10,114 bases of DNA, taken from Gloeopeniophorella convolvens (Eukaryota; Basidiomycota; Agaricomycetes; Russulales). Location: positions 1 through 10,114 of the forward strand of contig WTXD01000401.1 of assembly GCA_022496205.1 (NCBI GenBank). Reading direction: 5' to 3'. Below the pieces are notes generated by a model that saw nothing but the letters and a program-made list of their open reading frames with translations, was not told the DNA's origin and did no database searches. Position numbers and translations under genes: made by a program. Of this stretch, positions 1 to 5,420 are shown one piece after another (the first letter of the stretch is position 1; each line of letters opens with the position of its first letter).

Positions 1-52
1 TGCTCGCGCGTGGTGTGGCGTGCAGACCCCTGACACAGATATTCTTCCCTAG

Positions 53-571
53 GCGTGCCCGGCGGTACGGGGTCAATATTCGTCTCACGACTGTCGACCG
101 CGTTACATGCCGCCGCATATCCCGCACACGACGCGCTGGCGTCCGGCGCGGGATCCGCGGAGCCTGACAAGCACGCGCGGCACGAACCCGCGCCTCGGCT
201 CGTCATGCTCGTACTCTTCCTCGTCGCGATCCCTGTCACGCTCGTCTTCTTCCTCATCCTGCGCGTCTCAGGCTGGCTCAGCGCGCCGTTTACCTTTTCG
301 CTCGTCGCGCTGTTCTTCCTCTGCATCGCCGTGCGTCCCCTTCCTCTCGTATCATGCATCAACTGACCGTGATGACGGGCAGATCTGTATCTCGCTGACG
401 ATCGCGCGGCTGCTAACGGGGTACCTGTGGGCGCATGGGCACGACCCCGACGTCTATGCGCTGCCGATTCACTCGGCGCTGATGGACCTCTGTGGGCAGC
501 TGCTGCTCGTCTCGAGCTTCGAGGTCGCATCCGCCCTCGGGATCCGCGTCCGCAGTCGCTCGCCGGCGTAG
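53..571 (+). CDS. MgtE/SLC41-type divalent cation transporter, C-terminal part (5' end outside window)
   Basis: This is the last part of an integral membrane Mg2+/divalent-cation transporter of the SLC41/MgtE family. Bases 1-52 look like the end of an intron (TTCCCTAG acceptor at 52). Exon 53-330 is followed by a 52-nt intron, 331-382 (GTGCGT donor, CTGAC branch site, CAG acceptor), and a last exon, 383-571, ending in TAG. About 155 residues are visible. The segment SRLSTALHA matches the family's SR(I/L)ST motif after a Gly-rich turn. Two or three hydrophobic helices follow (from RLVMLVLFLVAIPV and from FTFSLVALFF across the splice into ICISLTIARLL). The motif HDPDVYALPIHSALMDLCGQ matches the DPDN..IP..TSLGDLLG metal-site helix of MgtE repeats. 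An Ala/His-rich loop of about 30 residues separates SRLST from the next helix. Family assignment is firm; substrate is inferred from the family. It converges on the Rpa34 gene, with 199 bp between stop codons. Confidence 0.85.
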   Translation, partial: ACPAVRGQYSSHDCRPRYMPPHIPHTTRWRPARDPRSLTSTRGTNPRLGSSCSYSSSSRSLSRSSSSSSCASQAGSARRLPFRSSRCSSSASPCVPFLSYHASTDRDDGQICISLTIARLLTGYLWAHGHDPDVYALPIHSALMDLCGQLLLVSSFEVASALGIRVRSRSPA

Positions 572-770
572 CGCACTGGGTGACGGTGATGGGCGCGAGC
601 TTCTCTTACATACATCTGGTAATTCGATGCACCCGTAGATTCTCTGTCGGACTCTGTGTATATATACTAATCTTCGGAATGGAAGACTGGCACCGTCATG
701 CACCCGGTGTGCAGGTGTGTGCATGTGCAATGAATAGATATAACGGGTGGATGGAGGGTGGTTCGGTGCG
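572..770. other. Convergent intergenic spacer (3' ends of transporter and Rpa34 genes)
   Basis: This 199-bp spacer separates two stop codons on opposite strands and must hold both 3' UTRs. It is more AT-rich than the flanking exons (for example TATATATACTAATC at 659-672). I see no canonical AATAAA on either strand, no RNA gene and no convincing open frame. Confidence 0.5.
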
Positions 771-1719
771 TCATGTACCTGTGGCGGCCGTCTTGGCCTT
801 TTTTGCCTTCTTCGGCGAGTCCGTCTCGCCCTTCCGCTTCCGCTTTTCTTTCTCTTTCGGCCGCGCCTCGTCTACCTCTGCCTCTACATCCATAGCGTCC
901 GCATCGCTCGGGGCGTCGCCCGGGTCGCCGTACGGCCTAAATCGATGTTTGAGCACCGACTCGGGATACGCCTCGCGCGGTGGATTCTGGCGCAGCACCG
1001 CACTACCCGCAGCATCCGGCGCGTGTGGTTGTGGTGGGCGCGCCGTGAGGACGACGTGCCGTGTGACGGGTGTTGGCGCTGCCATCCCGAACCATGAGCG
1101 TACTCGTACGGTTAGGAAGAATAGACAGGAGACGCACAAAGGAACAGCTCCCCGCCCTTTCTCGCGCGCGGGAGCAGCACAGACAACCCGGCGAGTTCCT
1201 CCGCCCCTCCCAATGCGACGGGATCCTGCGGCGAGCGCGTCCAGACGTCGTACGCGGTAGCCTTGCGCTGCAGCGAGCCCGCGAGGCCCATGTGCGAGGC
1301 AACCTCCATCTCCTGCAGATACTTGGGTTTTATCTGCAACGGCATGGGATAGGAACTCGAGGGGGCAGGGCGAACGGAGGGAGCGGGCGCACCGAAGCGG
1401 GGATGCGCACGAGCCATAGCTCTGCGCCGGAAGATTTTACCGAGTCATAGTCGAATTCGCCAAATTCAATGTCCAAGTCCGCTGGGACGCTCCCTGCGGG
1501 TGGTGCATACGCGTGCGTAGCGTCGGTGCCCTCGTCGCGCGCGGAGACGTCTGGTGCCGCGTTGAACGAAACTGCCTTTTCCTTGCGCGCAGACTTTTTG
1601 GGCTTGGGGAATGTGATAGTCGGCAAGAACTTGGCTTCCTCGCTCCAGAAATCCTTCGCAGTCGAGGGCTTTGGAGAATCAGGAGAAGAGTCACGCCCGA
1701 GGCGATTTTGACCGGCCAT
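771..1719 (-). CDS. RPA34: DNA-directed RNA polymerase I subunit Rpa34 (A34.5-like)
   Basis: The gene has three exons on the minus strand: 1719-1393, 1333-1138 and 1078-771 (TGA). The introns, 1392-1334 and 1137-1079, are 59 nt each (GTGCGC...TTGCAG and GTGCGT...CCTAAC...GGCAG). The joined length is 831 nt, giving 276 residues. ATG 1719 sits in a good context (CCATGG). The N-terminus (residues 1-90) is polar and low in complexity. The conserved core follows: FDYDSVKSSGAELWLVRIPAS, then IKPKYLQEMEV across the splice, then GLAGSLQRKATAYDVW, GGAEELAGLSVLLPR, PTPVTRHVVLT and YPESVLKHRFRPYG. This order is typical of the Rpa34/POLR1G family, which dimerises with Rpa49 on Pol I and acts in rRNA transcription. 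The last 60 residues are acidic, then Lys-rich (KEKEKRKRKG, KKAKKAKT), as expected for the basic tail and a nuclear protein. It is divergent from COX17, with 206 bp between start codons. The assignment is by recognised motifs, not a search. Confidence 0.82.
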
Positions 1720-1925
1720 GGAGAGAGGAGAGCGCTAGCACCGGGCCGAGAACCGGATCTAGGTGAGTCACGTGCGCGACTGTGCTCGCTCAGCAGGTCG
1801 GCGCGTCCGAGTCCGATGCTGAGTGTCGTCCGCACCCCTCGTTCATCCACCCATCCATCCCCTCCGCTGTGCGGGCACGCTCATTCGACGATCGACCCTT
1901 GTCGCTGCCTCCTTGCATTTGCGTC
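1720..1925. promoter_or_regulatory. Divergent (bidirectional) promoter between RPA34 and COX17
   Basis: Only 206 bp separate the two start codons, so both genes must share this promoter. It contains TGAGTCACGTG at 1764-1774, where a TGAGTCA bZIP (Gcn4/AP-1-type) site overlaps a CACGTG E-box (Cbf1/bHLH-type). A CACCCATCCATCCCCTCC stretch follows at 1848-1865. No TATA box is evident. The regulatory role is inferred from position and motif. Confidence 0.6.
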
Positions 1926-2363
1926 ATGTTTGAGAAAGTGAGCTCGCTGACGCATATCCTTACTCCTTCGAAGGTGCCGCCGTCTGAGACGAGAAACGTC
2001 GTATACAGGTCACCGCCCTCTGGTCCCCCGCCCCGGTACCAGCGCCTGCTAAGCCATACGACGCCACGGATCCTAAACAGAATCCGCTGAACCCAGAGGG
2101 TCTGAAGCCGTACGTCTTGTTCACTCCATTTGAACGCCTTTAGTCCGTCTCCACACCCTTGCTTCTCAACCCTGCCTCCTCGGCGCGCCCAACGTCCATT
2201 AATCTGACCTATCTACCTGCCTAGGTGCTGTGCGTGTCCAAAGACGAAGTTCGCGCGGGATGACTGTTTCCTCAAGTTCGATGCAACTGAGGCAGACGAC
2301 AAGTGCAAGGCGCTTGTGCAGGAACACCTTGCGTGCATGCGCGGCCTCGGCTTCAAGATCTAG
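1926..2363 (+). CDS. COX17: Cytochrome c oxidase copper chaperone Cox17
   Basis: Cox17 delivers Cu(I) to Sco1 and Cox11 in the mitochondrial intermembrane space for cytochrome oxidase assembly. The model has three exons: 1926-1937, 2009-2109 and 2225-2363 (TAG), joined to 252 nt, 83 residues. The second intron (2110-2224, GTACGT...CTGAC...CCTAG, 115 nt) is secure. The first (1938-2008, GTGAGC...TATACAG) is inferred because the exon-2 frame has a stop at 1985 and no ATG. This leaves a 12-nt first exon coding MFEK. The signature is complete: NPEGLKP followed by CCACPKTKFARDDC, which holds the Cu-binding CC and the first CX9C, then CKALVQEHLAC as the second CX9C, ending MRGLGFKI. The N-terminus between the splice and KPCC is Pro/Ala-rich. 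Length is slightly above the usual 63-75 residues. The only doubt is the first exon. Confidence 0.9.
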
Positions 2364-2832
2364 ATGGCACCCTCGGGCCCGTAGACTCCCTGCACAGACC
2401 CCTTCACGATTGTGCATCGAGGGCGCATATTTTAACCCTAGACATTGTGCAGTATAATCAAGTTCTGACAGAACATCATATCACAACTCACTTTTGCTAC
2501 CAATTCGCCCTCCAATAGGCCTTGGGCTTGCTGTAAGACCGCGTCGCTCAAGTACCACCGCTGGGTTGTCAACATCCATGAGTTTCTCAGTCCACCAACC
2601 CAATGCCAAACTGGCCAGGAAGTACGACCAAGGACCGCCCCCTGGCCGAAGCAGGCGATTTACTACTAATGTAACCCTTCACCGTTGCAACTTGGCCGTG
2701 CTCTGCTCATCGGTTCCGGGATTTTCCTGGGTTTTGCTCTAATTTCCTCATGTGGTCTACGGGTTTTCCACTTTAACTGGGGTTTTAGCGGTTCGACCGT
2801 TCCCGGAGTCACATAAGATTCCCCGGCGCCCA
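2364..2832. other. Intergenic region: COX17 3' UTR and upstream part of the H3 promoter
   Basis: I find no gene-like open frame with recognisable similarity here. The distal part should hold the COX17 3' UTR. The proximal part (2718-2786) contains four G-run/T-run motifs: GGGATTTT 2718-2725, GGGTTTT 2729-2735, GGGTTTT 2761-2767 and GGGGTTTT 2779-2786. A near-palindrome, CGGTTCGACCG, follows at 2789-2799. Their position 40-120 bp upstream of the H3 TATA box suggests promoter elements; this is inference. Confidence 0.45.
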
Positions 2833-2840
2833 TATATAAG
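2833..2840 (+). promoter_or_regulatory. TATA box of the histone H3 gene
   Basis: TATATAAG lies 104 bp upstream of the H3 start codon, in an otherwise GC-rich context. This leaves room for a 5' UTR of about 75 nt. Strong TATA boxes are common for histone genes. No experimental start site is known from the sequence alone. Confidence 0.65.
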
Positions 2841-2943
2841 GCTTTCTGTTGCGACCTGAAGCCTGCTCTCCCCTTGACCTTTGACCCCCACTTGCTTATC
2901 ATTGTCTATAACCCCAGCAAACTCTTCTCGCCTGATCCCTTAC

Positions 2944-3833
2944 ATGGCCCGCACCAAGGTAAGCGCTCGTCTACCTTAGACACTTCCCTTCTCTCCCAAT
3001 AAGGCTGCCCTCGCTGGAATATGTGGGATGCGGCCTCTGCAAGCGTCTGCGTCGCTGTACCCGCCTCTCCCAAGGGCGCCGGCCCCGCAGAGGAATACAC
3101 ACACCTTATGTTTATCCTTGTTTGTCGTACCGCCAGTATTAGCTTTCTCTATTATCTCCCCCAAGCTATACTCGCTCTCCACCTTACCGCCTGCTGACCG
3201 ACGCCTTCCTCATATAGCAAACAGCCCGCAAGTCTACCGGCGGCAAAGCAGGTAGGAAGCAACTCGCTACCAAGGTCCCACGGTCGCACGTCGTCGGTGG
3301 TCATTATTCTTCATACCTACTATCGCTCATTGTCAGAGCAGCAGGTCGCCGCTACCGGCGGCGTCAAGAAGCCGCACCGCTTTCGCCCGGGAACCGTGGC
3401 GCTGCGCGAGATCCGCCGCTACCAGAAGTCGACCGACCTTCTCATCCGCAAGCTGCCGTTCCAGCGCCTCGTCCGCGAGATCGCCCAAGACTTCAAGGTA
3501 GCCAGCCTCCACCGTATGCTTCTCTCTACTTATACTAACGCGCTTTGTATAGACCGACCTTCGCTTCCAATCATCCGCGGTGCTCGCCATGCAAGAGGCA
3601 GCCGAAGGTAGGCGCCCATACTGCAGTAGGTTGTCGTCGCTCACCGCTATGCCACAGCCTTCCTCGTCTCTCTCTTCGAGGACACTAACACGGCTGCAAT
3701 TCACGCGAAACGCGTCACCATGTGCGTATACTGTCGGATATCTCATGCTTGTTGCTCACCGGCGCCGCTTGCGTTCTCCAGCCAGCCGAAGGACCTCGTC
3801 CTTGCTCGCCGCCTGCGTGACAAGAAGATGTAA
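2944..3833 (+). CDS. Histone H3 variant (divergent; no K27 segment in the gene model)
   Basis: Six exons are read: 2944-2958, 3218-3274, 3339-3497, 3553-3607, 3658-3721 and 3782-3833 (TAA), total 402 nt, 133 residues with Met. Exon 1 codes only MARTK. Exon 2 codes [19 protein letters not shown], with Gly in place of Pro16. The fold core is H3: [60 protein letters not shown] and [13 protein letters not shown]4, K9, K14, K18, K23, K36, K56 and K79 are kept. Between K23 and A31 the usual AARKSAP is replaced by QQVA, so R26-K27-S28 is missing. L109-C110 is TA, and the end reads [16 protein letters not shown] instead of the usual ...LARR(L/I)RGER(A/S). Loop 1 has no insertion and F84 is kept, which argues against CENP-A. 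The intron 3275-3338 has a weak donor (GTCCCA). Donors at 3290, 3293 or 3297 (the last paired with an acceptor ending at 3336) also keep frame and would add up to eight residues, but never ARKS. Confidence 0.85.
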
Positions 3834-4177
3834 CTATCAGTAAGCGCTACGCTGTTCAAAGCAGGTCTGGTAGTCCCAGATATAAACGAAGGAGCTCAAA
3901 GAACGTATATAGTGATTGTGTTCAGTGCGCTATGGATGAATGAAGCTTGTTCGGCGAGTCTGAGGTGCCATGCGCCAGCGTACTTATGTCGGGGCGCTTA
4001 GTAAGCATGTCGCCCACTTCCGCAAGTTGCCGAATCTGAGCTGAGTCAGCGTCATGACCGTGACGCGATCTCTCTCAACTTTGGCGCCAGTGGTTGTAGT
4101 ACATTATTGAAGTGAACCTACTTGACATACTATCAAGTACCACGGTGGTGCTGCAGGCCCTTACATCGCACTATCCG
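3834..4177. other. Intergenic region: H3 3' UTR and promoter of the glyoxalase-like gene
   Basis: No open frame with recognisable content lies here. The left part is presumably the H3 3' UTR. There is no obvious metazoan-type histone stem-loop directly after the stop, as expected for a polyadenylated, intron-containing fungal H3 gene. The right part upstream of ATG 4178 carries the palindromic bZIP-like site listed separately. No strong TATA box is visible near the start. Confidence 0.45.
4040..4058. promoter_or_regulatory. Palindromic bZIP/ARE-like site upstream of the glyoxalase-like gene
   Basis: GCTGAGTCAGC (4040-4050) is a perfect 11-bp palindrome around an AP-1/Gcn4-type TGAGTCA core. 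Read on the other strand it contains TGACTCAGC, the consensus antioxidant-response/MARE-type half. It is directly followed by the 8-bp palindrome GTCATGAC (4051-4058) and a TGACG. It lies about 130 bp upstream of the start codon. Recognition by a fungal bZIP factor is inference. Confidence 0.4.
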
Positions 4178-5272
4178 ATGGCATCCAGTCAACCTCAAGC
4201 GTCTCCATCACCGAAGACCCTAGATCACATAGTTCATCTCACACCCCCGGGAACGGTGGACGAAACTGCTGAGCAATTCCGTCGGCTGGGATTCCAGTAC
4301 GCGGTTTGACACACAACATAGATCTTACATTCGTCGAATATGACTGACATTGTACCATCAGCGTCATCCCTGGTGGTACACACGCCGACGGGTTGACCGC
4401 CAACGCACTGGTTGTGAGGCCATCATTGTAGTAATCACGGCTCCCCAACCTCTGATTCGGAGACTAGATCATGCCCGATGGCATCTACCTCGAACTTATC
4501 TCGTTCACCCACCCCGAAGCACACTATCCGCCCTCGAGCCCCGCACACGATGCCCGTCACCGCCACCAATGGGCGAATAAGCCCCCAGGCTGGGTTGCGT
4601 ACGCACACCTCGGCGCTCCGGGCTCTGTTCCACCGCTCTCGACGCTCCTCAATGCACGCCTAGAGGACATAGCGCCGCACAGTGGAACACACTACGCGCA
4701 CGAGACCGCCGGCGGGCGCACACGGCCAGACGGCGTGGTGCTCAAGTGGGAGCTCACGACGCCCACGCGCTGGGCGGAGCGCGTCGGCGGCACGCGGCTC
4801 CCGTTTTTCTGTGGCGACGTGACGCCTCGCGAGCTGCGTGTGCGCGTGCTTTTTGCAAAAAGCAGTTGAAGAGAGTACTCATGCACAGGTACCGTCGTGC
4901 CGCTAGGTACCCACGCAACCGGCGTCGAACACGGTGCACCCGAACGGCGCGCAGAGCATCGCGCACCTGCGCGTTCTGGCGCCGCGTGTTGCGTTCACAG
5001 ACGTATCGGCAGAGCTCACGGCCATCACTGGCGAGGCGCCGATCGAGTTGTCTGCCAGCGAGCACGTGTGGCTGCTGGACGTTCCCGGTAATGTCGCACC
5101 CAAGTGGCACCCCAAGCTCATACTCTCTGAACCAGAACCGGACGATCAGACGGGGCTGGAGTTTGTGGAGAAGAACGGTCCTGGGCTCTTTGAGATTGGT
5201 GTACGCGTCGATGGTAAGGGGGATGGCTCTTCGGAGACGCCGTTTGGAAGGGTGGTATGGGTACCGGTATAA
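4178..5272 (+). CDS. Glyoxalase-like domain (VOC superfamily) protein
   Basis: Four exons are read: 4178-4296, 4362-4413, 4468-4839 and 4907-5272 (TAA), total 909 nt, 302 residues. Introns are 65, 54 and 67 nt (GTACGC...CTGAC...ATCAG; GTGAGG...CTGAT...CTAG; GTGCGC...GCTAG), and all phases agree. The segments match fungal proteins with a glyoxalase-like fold: TLDHIVHLTPPGTVDETAEQ, RRLGF then HVIPGGTHADGLTANALV, DGIYLELISFTHPEAHYP, WANKPPGWVAYAHLG, AGGRTRPDGVVLKWELTTP, LPFFCGDVTPRELR then VPTQPASNTVHPNGAQSIAH, and APIELSASEHVWLLDVPG. The DHIV His, the GGTHADG His and the LELISF Glu are candidate metal or catalytic positions of the first VOC half. The second half (HPNGAQSIAHLRVL) resembles a repeat. 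No signal peptide is visible, so it is probably cytosolic. The substrate is unknown; the family is broadly tied to small-molecule metabolism or detoxification. ATG 4178 was chosen because no ATG lies upstream in frame. Confidence 0.85.
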
Positions 5273-5420
5273 CCATAGATGACGCCGCACAACGTAATCA
5301 GTCATTCTTCACTCCTTCGACGGTGGGGCTTCAAGCTTCACGGTATGCTCATATAAGCAACGTCGCACAGAAGTACAGAGTAGTGTCCGCCGTTATCCAC
5401 AGGATTGTCTCATACTATCC
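5273..5420. other. Convergent intergenic spacer (glyoxalase-like / S53 gene)
   Basis: This 148-bp spacer lies between the TAA of the plus-strand glyoxalase-like gene and the TAA of the minus-strand S53 gene. It must contain both 3' ends, or the transcripts overlap. No RNA gene, repeat or classical AATAAA signal is seen. Confidence 0.45.

Noticed and set aside
427..1260. 277-codon open frame on the plus strand
   Set aside because: It overlaps the minus-strand Rpa34 exons and the spacer, its composition is Arg/Ser-rich, and no family motif is present. It is a shadow of GC-rich coding DNA.
2779..2810. GGTTCGACCG as a tRNA T-loop / B-box
   Set aside because: The stretch resembles a Pol III B-box, but no matching A-box, anticodon arm or acceptor stem could be found around it.
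2944..3833. Assignment of the H3 gene as CENP-A/CenH3
   Set aside because: The N-tail keeps H3 sequence including [13 protein letters not shown], loop 1 (DFKTDLRF) has no insertion, and F84 is not replaced by Trp as is common in CenH3.
4754..5305. 183-codon minus-strand open frame
   Set aside because: It lies antisense to the glyoxalase-like exons, is Arg-rich and has no recognisable motif, whereas the plus-strand frame is clearly conserved.
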